A stretch of 64,000 bases of DNA from Takifugu bimaculatus (Eukaryota > Chordata > Actinopteri > Tetraodontiformes > Tetraodontidae): positions 547,210 through 611,209 of the forward strand of contig CP034987.1 of NCBI GenBank assembly GCA_004026145.2, given 5' to 3'. Position 1 is the first letter of the stretch, and each line of letters opens with the position of its first letter. The notes under the pieces are model-generated. The model made no database searches and was not told where the DNA came from. It saw nothing but the letters and a program-made list of their open reading frames with translations. The position numbers were made by a program, and so were the translations under genes. Positions 44,311 through 54,433 of the stretch are shown piece after piece.

Positions 44311-44683
44311 TGTTAGGTTCCCAGCTTCTGGGAGCTCCGTTGCGGGTTTCTCCCTGCAGGGGGCGTGGTGGAACCATCTAGCCGCCTATTTATGGACTGA
44401 ACTCACGTTTTGCCAGCGTTGGCGTGTTTTGTTCCCTAGCGGAACCCTGACTTCTCGTTTCTGGATTATCATTGTGAGTTTTTCTTCCTGGACTAGTTTT
44501 TGACCTCGCTTCTGGATTATTGTTGTGAGTTTTTCTTCGTGGACTAGTTTTTGAACTTTGCCGAGGTCTCTACGCCTCTCTTGGTTTAAACAACTCTTGT
44601 AACCTTCAATAAAGACTTATCTCAGAAACTATCCGCCACTACACTTTGCCTGCTTTCGGGTCCTGGCACAACCGACCATAACA
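44311..44683 (+). mobile_element. Solo LTR, probably Ty3/gypsy type
   Basis: A 373-bp unit starts TGTTAG and ends ATAACA, with AATTG directly on both sides (44306-44310 and 44684-44688), a 5-bp duplication. It has a TATTTAT box near 44386 and AATAAAG near 44610. Two 52-bp direct repeats (TCTGGATTAT...GACTAGTTTTTGA) lie at 44459-44563. No internal coding part remains. Confidence 0.8.
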
Positions 44684-44688
44684 AATTG

Positions 44689-45878
44689 TTTTTCTTAAAA
44701 AGAAAAATATACATTTGTCTCATAGATTCCAGGTTACCTGGGACAGCAAATCCGTGAAATAGTTTCTAACATTAGGGGTGAATTTAGCTCATTTGGTTTC
44801 AAAGCAACTGAGTGAATTTTAATAAGCACTCTTCAATAAAACAACAATATGCGACTAACCAAGCACCAAGCTCTAATTACTGATATTTCCAAAGAGGAAC
44901 ATAACCGGATTACAAAGATCAACAGAAATGAATAAGAGTAGATCACAGGAGCAACACGAGTGAAGATGAGAGGGAAAGTCCATGTCCAAAACAAACACGA
45001 AAACCTTAACAAATTAAATCAAGCATAGTAAATTAGAGCTGAGACCCTTAATGCACTACCAGAAAAAGGCACGATTAATTTATGTGAGCAGATGATCTTC
45101 CCAATGCTGCCTTTGATACTATTGTGGTTGTGCGGCACAAGTTATACAGTTACTTGCTCATTAGAAAAGTCACATATTCAGTCCATCACACGATAAAATG
45201 TAAAGGACATGGTTTCAAACGGTGCAGTTTGCATGTTATTCCTTCTCTTTATGTAAGTTAAACACATGAATGTTATGTTGATTGAAAATTTTAATTCCTG
45301 TTTTCAACTCCTGTAAAAAAAACTCCTGGTCGTAGAAGTTGTGATTTAGGAGAAAGACAGAACAAGTCCAAACCGTCCAATCATTCAAGAGTGTTTATAA
45401 CCAGCCAAAGGTCACTTCAAATTAGACAAACTGATGATTTTACAGCTTTGGCTTGTTTGAATCATATCTAGATTATCGAGGATAATTGTCATGGATTCGC
45501 CAGCAGCTTTTCACCGCTGGTTTTTCCCCTTTGTTTCTTATTGCACTATTTTTTTATTTAAATTTTTATTTGATGTATTTTTTTACTCCTCTTGCTTGGA
45601 CCATCCGTCTCTTTTCTCCCTGTCTCCTCCCTAACCTTCCTTAACCCTTATAGGACCTTTGAATAATTTCTTACTGGGAGACATGCATGCTGCGAGCAGA
45701 AAAACTTCCGGTTGACATCACGTGGACATGTTAGCTGCAAGGTTGCTCGTTATTTGGCCTTATCACTGAACGTTTGTCCTGATTATACTGTCGAAAATGC
45801 CTGAACGTTGAGCGATTGGTTGTTCATTAAGGAGATTGCTAACTACAGGCCCACCTGCTTCTTGGAAAACTAGCAGCT
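44689..45878. other. Nothing firmly recognised
   Basis: AT-rich DNA. A THAP-like start (MPER, then AIGC) near 45796 is broken by a stop and too short to call. Confidence 0.4.
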
Positions 45879-46372
45879 CAAATCAAATCTAATCAGTCTT
45901 TATTTATATAGCGTCTTTTACAATCAAAATTGTTTCAAGGCGCATTCCAGAATCCCAGGGTAACCCCAGAAAAACTACACAAGAATCAGCATAACTAGTC
46001 TACTTGATGGGGAGAGGAGAGGAGAGGAGAGGAGAGGAGAGGAGAGGAGAGGAGAGGAGAGGAGAGGAGAGGAAACCATGACCCAGTGGGGTGACAGAGG
46101 CCTGTCAGGTGATCATGTTTCCGGACCCCGGCAGCCTTGGCCTACAACAGAATAGCTAAGATGTTAACCTAATTATTAGATGACCCCCTACGTATGATAG
46201 TTTGTCTATGGTAGTAACTGGAACTGCAGAATTAGTAACAATAAGCTTTTTCAAAGAGGTAGGTTTTAAGTCTGAACTTAAAAGTAGAGATGGAGTCAGC
46301 CTCCCGTACCTGGACAGGGAGCTGGTTCCATGGCAGGGGGGCCTGGTAGCTAAATGCTCGGCCCCCCATTCT

Positions 46373-46406
<34 letters not shown>

Positions 46407-46513
46407 TAGCGTCTTTTACAATCAAAATTGTTTCAAGACGCTTTCCAGAATCCCAGGGCCTAACCCCAGAAAAGCAACAGTGGCAAGGAAAACTCCCCTT
46501 TAACAGGAAGAAG
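45879..46513 (-). mobile_element. Two L2 3' ends, one nested in the other
   Basis: An antisense L2 starts with ATCAAAT repeats at 45879, lacks part of its UTR near 45970, holds a GGAGA array at 46012-46071 and the frame for READSISTF and QAPLPWNQLPVQ. At 46376 a second L2 3' end with its own AATC repeats begins and stops near 46513. Confidence 0.8.
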
Positions 46514-48204
46514 GGAGAGGGAGAGGGAGAGGAGAGGAGATGTCAGCAGGCTAACCCAGCTCATACATGTCTGACAGCTCTAGCTTGAGAGTGCTGATGG
46601 TGCTTGTATTGCACAGGCAACAGAAATATATCATCATCATCTGAGGACGATTTGTAATCAGTCAGAGAGTCACAGAGCCTTCAAAGTCAAATTTGAATGA
46701 AAGGTGTGGAAAATGTCAATGACACATAATTTTGGTGCTTCTTTTACTCTTGTGTTTTATGTCAATGTCAAGCTGTAACTCCCCAGATATTGTATTTAAA
46801 CCCAACCCAACCATAACCCTATAAAAGGTAAATTCAGCAGAGACCTTTTATGGCAAAGAAGCATTCGTATTAAAGCATCTTACAAAGTCAAAAGGCAGAA
46901 AAATGCTCTTGAGGCATTACCCCTCCTATTATCTGTCTACAGTCCTCTTAACTTCAACAACTTTCAAACTAACAGTGACAAACCTCAGGGTATGCAGAAT
47001 TAAATGGTTGTTATTTACTGTATATTTTTCTAGACATGAGCTCTGTGGGAAAGTACTTTATTTTTTGAGGACTGCAGCATAACTGTAACAAGGCAACAAT
47101 AGTAGTATGTTTTTATGGAAATGCTCTTCCTTCAAGCTGTCTTATATAATACAATTACCGCACGCACACCAAACATTTAAATCAAACCAAAGTCACTGGC
47201 AGAAATGGTTGGTCCAAAGTCTAGAACAATGAATCAGTTGAGCCAAGATGGAATAGCTGATCTGGATTTAACACAAATAAGAAAAAGAATGTCCAAAGAC
47301 AAGAGTAGTCGGCTAGAGAAAGCTTCATAAATATGTTAAATCATAGTTTATAAAATGGTGAACAGCCATAATCTTATTTTGCCTCCAGTTCCAGCTGCCA
47401 TCTATTTTCATTTTGTATTCTTTTAACTGTTCCTCCATCTGCATTTTACTCTTACTTTTGTAGCATTATGGACCTTTGTTAATTTATATGGGGTAAAGCC
47501 TGGATGACATCTAATTTCATAAAACGAAGCAATAATTAAATTGAGCTAGTGGATGTGTTGCCTAAATGACAACTTCAGAGGGTTGGAGGTCTATTATCAG
47601 ATGTTGATGTTTCTTCAATCACCCACTCCTGCCCTCCCTCCCTCCATTTGTCCTCTCCAGCAGTGAGGCCAGCAGAATTGGCATCCGAATGAACCATGAT
47701 GAATATTAAGATTTTTTTTCTGTCAATGAATGTTGGATCTGACTGCTGGAGATCCCACAAACTGATGAACAATTACAGCAAGGCAGACAAATTACCAGAC
47801 AAGCCCAAAGAAGAGAGGGAAGAAGAAATCAACCCCAAAAACAACAATACAAAAAAGAACTGACTAAAACAAATTAAAAACAGACTTTCCACACAAACAT
47901 CTGCCCCTATGGACCTGCAAACCTGTGTATTCATACCTTCATATGCTTATACTTGTGAACATCATTCAACAGTACAAGATGGTTGTAAACAAGTTTAGAC
48001 CACAGCAGCATTGAAAATAAGCAACCACAATCAACAAAATCTGCCTTCTAACCACCCAGTGAACCTTTCACAAGTGTGATACTGCAGCAAAGGTTTGTCT
48101 CTATGATAACTTTTGTTTGATCCACATCTGCAGCTATAACTACATTCCTAACACACACCATGTGTTAGGAATGTATGTCTGTGTAATGTATGTAATGTAC
48201 TGTA
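46514..48204. other. Nothing recognised
   Basis: No exon or bounded transposon. A perfect 14-bp inverted repeat is at 48142-48174. Confidence 0.5.
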
Positions 48205-48905
48205 TGTATGTAGACGTTGTTAATGACAGCTTTAGAAATGGCTTCATTTCATTACTTGAGTCAGTTGGTTTCCTCCAGCAGATAAACCAACCAACTCATA
48301 GCTTCAACCACACCTTAGATCTACTTCTGACTTATGGTGTTGAGGTAGAACATGCGTCAGTGTTCCCTCAGAACCCACTCCTGTCAGATCATTCTTTGAT
48401 CACTTTTACATTTATGATTAGGGATTCTTCTATCCTCAGAACAAAGTCTTACTATAGCAGATGTCTTTCAGATAATGCTGTAGCTAAATTTCAGGAAGCA
48501 ATCTCTGTGCTAATCCCAGGACCACCGTGTGTTTCCCCAGGGATCAATCATTATAATCTTAGCCTTGCTGAGGTTGACTCTATTGCTAAAGGGGTAGCAA
48601 CCTCACTGAGAATCACGCTTGATTCTGTTGCCCCCCTAAAAAAGAAAATAGTAAATCAGAGGAGGTGTGCCCCCTGGTATAATTCACACATTAGGACCCT
48701 CAAGCAGAAAGTGCGAAGATGGGAAAGGAAGTGGCATTCTTATAAAATAGACAGCTATCCTGTAGCCTGGAAAGACTGTCTATTAGTTTACAAAAAGGCC
48801 CTCAGTAAGGCTAGAACAGCTTATTTTTCTTCTTTAATTGAGGAAAATAAGAACAACCCCAGGTGTCTTTTCAGCACTGTGGCCAAATTAACCAAGAGTC
48901 ACAGT
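48205..48905 (+). pseudogene. L2 endonuclease C-terminal part and linker
   Basis: The frame reads VVNDSFRNGFISLLESVGF, NQPTHSFNHTLDLLLTYG and PLLSDHSLITFTF. SDHSLI is the last catalytic box of the endonuclease. The linker has RCAPWYNSHIRTLKQKVRRW. The frame stays open to the insertion point in KLTKSHS and its continuation after the insert is VLDPR. The N-terminal endonuclease motifs are lost. Confidence 0.82.
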
Positions 48906-48948
48906 ATCCAAGGTAGTTTTCTCTGTCAACTGGACTGGGTTTCTTCTC
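48906..48948 (-). repeat. 3' copy of the Penelope terminal repeat
   Basis: 43 bp, identical to 51636-51678. Confidence 0.95.
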
Positions 48949-48992
48949 TTGAAGACGTTTCGCCTTCTATCCAGAAGGCTTCTTCAGTTCTG
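48949..48992 (-). ncRNA. Hammerhead-ribozyme-like core in Penelope 3' end
   Basis: On the minus strand: GAA, CTGAAGA, stem II AGCCTTCT/AGAAGGC with loop GGAT, GAAAC, GTC, TTC. GAA and TTC can start stem I, and an extended stem I with a small internal loop is possible. All core bases match CUGANGA...GAAA...UH. Stem III is only ACGT without loop, self-complementary between two molecules. Predicted cleavage after GTC is 5 nt before the sequence that forms the 5' end of the integrated element. Confidence 0.6.
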
Positions 48993-49076
48993 AAATCGCT
49001 GGGGAGAGAGCTTGAAAATATATAGCCCCTGTGGACCATTTGCATGCTAATGGTCTGGGTGGTCACCTGAGAGTCG

Positions 49077-51632
49077 TTAGCAGGGTCGTTGGTCGGGTCG
49101 TTCACCTAGTTTCTGTTGAGGTGTCTCCCCTTTGTCTGCTGGGTCACATGGTGATGAGTCACTGGGTCTCCTGGAATGGTGTGAATGTTTGTTTTGCTGT
49201 TGGAAGGAGTGGAGGACTGCATTGTATGCGGGTGATAGGAAGTGCCTCAGGCCACCACCTCTGTTCAAGGATGGTTTCTCCAATTTAACATGGATAGCTT
49301 CCTTGACCCCCCTTTCAAACCAGCGGTCTTCTCTGGCCAGTATCCTTACTTGGCTGTCCTCGAAGGAGTGCCCACTCTCCTTTAAGTGTAAGTGGACTGC
49401 TGAATCCTGACCCGAAGAGGTGGCACGTCTGTGTTGTGCCATTCTTCTGTGGAGAGGTTGTTTGGTTTCCCCAATGTACAGTTCCTTGCATTCCTCCTGG
49501 CACTGTACAGCATAAACAACATTACTTTGTTTGGGTCTTGGTGTCTTGTCCTTTGGGTGTACTAACCTCTGTCTGAGAGTGTTGCTGGGTTTGAAATGAA
49601 CCGGTATGTCGTGTTTCTGGAGGATCCTCCTAAACTTCTCCGAGACTCCAGACAGGTAGGGGATGGAAACGCTGCGGCGTTTGTTTCTCTCCTCCTCTCC
49701 TTTGCTGAGGTCTCGCTTTCTTGAGGTCCTGGTGAAGGCCCAGTCTGGGTAGCCACATGTTTTGAGAGCTGTCTTAATGTGGTCCTGTTCCTTCTTTCTG
49801 CCTTGGGATGTGGTGGGTATTTCTCTAACCCGGTGTTGGAGAGTTCTGATCACTCCCAACTTGTGTTCCAGTGGGTGGTGAGAGTCAAACTGGAGGTACT
49901 GGTCAGTATGTGTAGGTTTTCTGTAGACTTCGATGGTGAGATTTCTGTCCTCAGTGATCTTGACCGCGCAGTCCAGAAAGGCCAGACTGTTTCCTTTTAC
50001 ATCTTCCCGGGTGAATTTTACATGCTCGTCTGTTTTGTTGAGGTGATCGGAGAACGCTTCCAATTCTTGTGTTTGGATTTTGACCCAGGTGTCATCAACA
50101 TACCTGAACCAGTGGCTTGGCGCAGTTCCTGTGAAGGATGTCAGGGCCTGTGATTCCACCTTCTCCATGTATAGATTGGCAACTATAGGGGATACTGGTG
50201 AGCCCATGGCACAGCCATGTTTCTGCCTGTAGAAGCCTTCTCTGTACTGGAAATAGGTGGTGTTCAAACACAGGTCCAGCATGGTGCAGATTTGGGCCGG
50301 TGTTAAGGTGGTTCTTTCTGTAAGGTTCTTGTCCAATAGAAGGTGCTTGTGGATGGTGTCTATGGTGCTGGCGGTGGGGATGCACGTGAAGAGTGACGTG
50401 ACATCATAAGATACCATCGTCTCTTCTGGAAGTAGTGTGAGTCCAACGACTTTTTGAGCAAAGTCTTGGGAGTTTTTGATGTGGTGTGGGGTGTTGCCAA
50501 CCATGGGCGACAAGATGGAGGCCAAGTATTTGGAAATGTTGTAGGTTACAGAATTGATGCTGCTTACTATGGGTCTGAGAGGGGTCCCTGGTTTGTGGAT
50601 CTTGGGCAATCCATAAATGCAAGGGATGGTTTCTCCTGGATATAGACGGTAGTATTGTGGTCTGTCAATGGCTTTATCCTTTTCCAGTTTCTGTAGTAAG
50701 TCTACCACCTTCTTCTTGTATGAGCTGGTGGGGTCCCGCTTGAGTTTCTCATATGTGGCGGTATCTGACAGGAGACTGAGTATCTTGGTGTCATAGTCAG
50801 TGGTATTAAGTACGACCGTGCACCTACCTTTGTCAGCTGGTAAGATGGTGATGTTCTTGTCCTTGGCTAAGGATGCAATGGCTCTTCTTTCCTCATTCGT
50901 GATATTGGAGGTGGGAGGTTTTGCACTAGCAAGAGCGGCTGTTACCTTGAGTCTGATCTGTTCTGCTTCTGCTTCCGGGAGTTTGTTGTTTCTGATGGCA
51001 GTCTCAGTGGCTGTGATGAGTTCGACAGTCGGTACCTCTTCAGGGGTGACTGAAAAATTCAAACCTTTGGACAGCACTTCCTCCTCGGTTTGTGTGAGCT
51101 CCCTGTCTGATAGGTTTTTTACCCATTTCTCCCGTTGTGAGTCAGACAGGGATGTGTCATGGTTGGAGAAGGGGTTGGTTCCGCTGGGGTTGTGTTTTGC
51201 CAGTAGGGTGGTGAATTTTCGGATCTGACGTTCCTTGGTCCTGGTGTGTTGGGTGTACTGAGTCCTGGAAACGAGTTTGGCTATTTCTTCCATTACTTCA
51301 GAGGGGAGCAGTAGGTGTAGTTCCTCCCTTCTTTCGTCTAACTTAGCTTCCAGGGTGTTTATGGTAAAGTGGATTTGTCTGATCCTTTCATTGAGTAAGC
51401 GTTTTTCCATCATGTGAAGAATTACCTGGGCTCTGTGTCCTTTTACTGTTGATCTGATGCGTAGACAGGTGGGAGTCATCTTCTGCTGTCGACATCTGAG
51501 GTTGTAGCGGAGGTGGTTCTTAAAGTCCGCTAACTTCTTGGCTGTTTTCTCAAGCTCTCGCACCAACCGAAGGGTATCTTTCCCTAAATGTGATGCAAGA
51601 TGTCTGTGTAAATTCTCAGTCATCCAGGTCAT
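49077..51632 (-). CDS. Penelope-like reverse transcriptase with GIY-YIG endonuclease
   Basis: The intact frame (about 850 aa) is unbroken; it is open up to 51686, but the first codons there belong to the host L2, so the methionine at 51632 in the terminal repeat is chosen. A basic, helical N-terminal region is followed by telomerase-like reverse transcriptase: LPADKGRCTVVLN, CIYGLPKIHKPG, MVSYDVTSLFTCIP, HGCAMGSPVSPIVANLYME and FRYVDDTWV (about residue 525). The C-terminus has the GIY-YIG nuclease: NVVYAVQCQEECKELYIGET, LHRRMAQHR and a late asparagine in LEKPSLNRGGG. Both catalytic modules look complete, so the copy may be recent. Confidence 0.93.
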   Translation of the reverse strand: MTWMTENLHRHLASHLGKDTLRLVRELEKTAKKLADFKNHLRYNLRCRQQKMTPTCLRIRSTVKGHRAQVILHMMEKRLLNERIRQIHFTINTLEAKLDERREELHLLLPSEVMEEIAKLVSRTQYTQHTRTKERQIRKFTTLLAKHNPSGTNPFSNHDTSLSDSQREKWVKNLSDRELTQTEEEVLSKGLNFSVTPEEVPTVELITATETAIRNNKLPEAEAEQIRLKVTAALASAKPPTSNITNEERRAIASLAKDKNITILPADKGRCTVVLNTTDYDTKILSLLSDTATYEKLKRDPTSSYKKKVVDLLQKLEKDKAIDRPQYYRLYPGETIPCIYGLPKIHKPGTPLRPIVSSINSVTYNISKYLASILSPMVGNTPHHIKNSQDFAQKVVGLTLLPEETMVSYDVTSLFTCIPTASTIDTIHKHLLLDKNLTERTTLTPAQICTMLDLCLNTTYFQYREGFYRQKHGCAMGSPVSPIVANLYMEKVESQALTSFTGTAPSHWFRYVDDTWVKIQTQELEAFSDHLNKTDEHVKFTREDVKGNSLAFLDCAVKITEDRNLTIEVYRKPTHTDQYLQFDSHHPLEHKLGVIRTLQHRVREIPTTSQGRKKEQDHIKTALKTCGYPDWAFTRTSRKRDLSKGEEERNKRRSVSIPYLSGVSEKFRRILQKHDIPVHFKPSNTLRQRLVHPKDKTPRPKQSNVVYAVQCQEECKELYIGETKQPLHRRMAQHRRATSSGQDSAVHLHLKESGHSFEDSQVRILAREDRWFERGVKEAIHVKLEKPSLNRGGGLRHFLSPAYNAVLHSFQQQNKHSHHSRRPSDSSPCDPADKGETPQQKLGERPDQRPC

Positions 51633-51635
51633 TGT

Positions 51636-51678
51636 ATCCAAGGTAGTTTTCTCTGTCAACTGGACTGGGTTTCTTCTC
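51636..51678 (-). repeat. 5' copy of the Penelope terminal repeat
   Basis: 43 bp, identical to 48906-48948; begins GAGAAGAAACCC on the element strand. Confidence 0.95.
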
Positions 51679-51689
51679 AGAGTCACAGT

Positions 51690-53296
51690 GTTTTAGATCC
51701 ACGTATCCCTTCTTCCCTTAGAGGTGAAGACTTCATGAGCTTCTTCACTGATAAAGTTCTAGCTATCAGAGAAAAAGCTAACCTGGCCATCCCAACAACT
51801 GGACCATCACCAGATGTGCTGACTGTGGGAACATACAGGATTTTCCAACGAGCCCTTAAACTCCTTCAGCCCTATATATTTTTCTGAGGCGTCATCGCTA
51901 ATTCAGAAATCCAAGATCACCACGTGTCTTTTAGATCCCAACCCAACACACCTGTTGAAGGATGTTTTACCATTGAGAGGCAGTTCTATCCTGGACCAGA
52001 TCAATGGTTCTTTAGTGACAGGTTATGTACCCCGGTCCGACAAGGTGACAGTGATTAAGCCGTTGCTTAAAAAACCATCACTGGATACTGATGTCTCAGC
52101 AAATTACAGGCCGATATCCAACCTTCCTTTTATCTCTAAAATTCTTGAGAAGGTGGTGGTGACTTAGTTACTGGAGCACCTGCAGAGAAACAGCCTGTTT
52201 GAGATGTTTCAGTCAGGCTTTAGAGCTCATCACAACACAGAAACAGCACTTCTTAAAGTTACTAATGATCTTCTCATAGCTTCAGATCATGGACTGGTCT
52301 CTATGCTGGTTCTGCTGGACCTCAGTGCTGCTTTTGATACAGTTGATCACAGCATCCTGTTACAAAGACTGGAACATTTGATTGGGATTAAAGGGACAGC
52401 ACTAGACTGGTTTAGATCATATTTATCTGATAGATACCAGTTTGCTCATGTCCATGGTGTTCCCTCCTCATACAGTAGGGTTAGCCATGGAATTCCTCAA
52501 GGTTCTGTACTTGGACCAATCCTTTTCACCTTGTACATGCTTCCCTTAGGGAACATTATTCGGCAACATGCGATAAATTTTCATTGTTATGCTGATGGCA
52601 CTCAGCTTTATTTATCCATGAAACCAGAGGAGACAGAGAAGTTAGTGAAGCTTCAGACCTGTCTTAAAGACATAAAGTCCTGGATGTCTTCAAATTTCCT
52701 CCTCCTCAACTCAGGAAAAACTGAGGTCATGGTGTTTGGTCCTGAACCTCTCAGGGATAGATTAGATCACTCTAGATGGTATCTCATTAACATCTAGTCT
52801 CTCTGTGAGGAATCTAGGAGTAACCTTTGACCAAAATCTCTCCTTCAACTCACACATTAAAACAATCTCTAGAAGTGCCTTTTTTCACTTGAGAAACATC
52901 ACAAAGATCAGGAAGCTACTGACGCGGCATGATGCTGAAAAGTTAGTCCATGCATTTGTTACTTCCAGGCTGGACTATTGTAATTCTTTATTATCAGGGT
53001 GTCCAAACTCCTCTTTAAGAAGCCTCCAGCTGATCCAAAATGCTGCAGCCAGAGTTCTGACAGGTATTAACAAAAGAGATCACATTACTCCTGTACTGGC
53101 ATCTCTTCATTGGCTGCCCGTTAAATTTAGAATAATTTTTAAAACCCTTCTTTTGACCTACAAGGTCCTCAGAGGCCTAGCTCCATCCTACATGGAGGAG
53201 CTAGTGACACCTTACCAGCCCAATAGACCGCTCCGCTCTCAGAATGCTGGTCTACTTGTGGTTCCCAGAGCCTCTAGGAGTAGAATGAGGGGCTGA
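51690..53296 (+). pseudogene. L2 reverse transcriptase and C-terminal domain, broken
   Basis: After the Penelope insert the protein continues VLDPRIPSS and then DFMSFFTDKVLAIREK. RT motifs follow: VIKPLLKKPSLD, ANYRPISNLPFISKILEK, SGFRAHHNTETALLKV, LDLSAAFDTVDHSIL, GIPQGSVLGPILFTLYML. The catalytic box reads HCYADGTQLY, with glycine in place of the second essential aspartate. A TAG stop near 52165 and a +1 frameshift near 52797 add to the damage. The C-terminal part has RLDYCNSLLSGCP and ASLHWLPVKFRI. Confidence 0.85.
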
Positions 53297-53703
53297 GCAT
53301 TTAGCTACGAGGCCCCCCTGCTATGGAACCAGCTCCCTGTCCAGGTACAGGAGGCTGACTCCATCTCTACTTCAGACTTAAAACCTACCTCTTTGAAAAA
53401 GCTTATTGTTACTAATTCTGTAGTTCCAGTTACTATTACAGACAGACAAATTATCATAATTAGGGGGTCGTCTAATCGTTAGGTTAACATCTTAGCTATG
53501 CTGTTATAGGCCAAGGCTGCCGGGTCCGGAAACATGATCACCTGGCAGGCCTGTCACCCCACTGGGTCATGGTTTCCTCTCCTCTCCTTTCCTCCTCCTC
53601 ATCAAGCAGACTAGTTATGCTGATTCCTGTGTAGTTTTTCTGCCCCCCCCCCCCTTCTCTATTCATTTACAGGTATCGCCGTCTTCGGAGCTGCATGATG
53701 ACC

Positions 53704-54138
53704 TCTTTTTCAGCCATCCTGGCACCATCTCAACAGGTTCCATCTGTGTCCTGTCACCTATGTTTTTCTGTGCTCATGATTTAATGTCTTGTTATTCCCT
53801 AAGTGGAATTGCTGTAAAGGAGTACAGGGGTCCACAGGCTCTTGGGCCCTTAGACTCTATACCATTTGGTTGCTTATATTGTGTCATGAGGTCACAAGAA
53901 AGGAATGCGTTTACTTGACCATATAAGGGTCTACCGAAGAAAGCACTTCGGAGATCTTCACGATCGGGACCACGAAACCTCCCTGGGACAGCACATCTAA
54001 ACTATCACCAGAATAAATTTACCACAAGGGCACATGCAGCAAAAAGCTACTACATTTAATAATAATAAATGGAATAAAATTCACAGAAGTTTGCACAAAA
54101 TATGTCTGATCCTACATTCACAAGCAGCTTGGACATGT
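53704..54138. other. Nothing recognised
   Basis: Short gap between the truncated L2 and the L1 target site. Confidence 0.5.
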
Positions 54139-54233
54139 GACGTCATTCTCTTTTTTATACAAACTTTCTTTATTGATGTTTTTCACAGATAGGGAATCAA
54201 AAACATTGGTATAGCAGTGTAACAAATTTCCAA

Positions 54234-54238
54234 TAGTA

Positions 54239-54273
<35 letters not shown>

Positions 54274-54292
54274 TACACAGACACACATATAC
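54234..54292. repeat. (TA)n (CA)n microsatellite in L1 3' UTR
   Basis: TA run followed by CA/CATA units. A 22-bp near-pure G run follows at 54404-54426. Confidence 0.9.
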
Positions 54293-54433
54293 ATACCGAT
54301 ATATAGAAAAATAAATAACAAAATCATAAAGGTGAAAATGAAGGAAAACCACATACGAGACTGTTCAAAAATAAATAGTTAAATAAATTAAATAAAATTA
54401 ATGGGAGGGGGGGGGGGGGGGGGGGGTTGGGGC

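Larger units (their letters stand above)
48906..51678 (-). mobile_element. Complete Penelope-like element inside L2
   Basis: An 11-bp duplication AGAGTCACAGT flanks it (48895-48905 and 51679-51689), and the L2 frame joins up across it. Both ends carry the same 43-bp direct repeat (48906-48948 and 51636-51678), the terminal repeat typical of Penelope elements. One long ORF fills the body. In element order (minus strand) the 3' end consists of a hammerhead-like motif followed by the 43-bp repeat. Confidence 0.93.
48205..53703 (+). mobile_element. L2 retrotransposon, nearly complete coding part, split by Penelope
   Basis: Coding starts inside the endonuclease (48205) and, after the Penelope insert (48906-51678), continues through reverse transcriptase and C-terminal domain into the 3' UTR, cut off at 53703. 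Without the insert it is about 2.7 kb. It belongs to the same family as the other L2 pieces in this window. Confidence 0.88.

Noticed and set aside
45640..45660. piggyBac-like end (TTAA followed by CCCTTATAGG)
   Set aside because: No matching right-hand end or TTAA duplication found within reach.
45780..45860. THAP-domain-like start MPER then AIGC
   Set aside because: A stop replaces the expected cysteine and nothing of the rest of a THAP domain follows.
49779..51228. Plus-strand ORFs of 124 and 142 aa in the Penelope region
   Set aside because: Antisense shadows of the intact minus-strand RT frame.
54404..54426. G run as a possible telomere or quadruplex landmark
   Set aside because: Homopolymer in L1 3' UTR; no TTAGGG repeats and no evidence for function.
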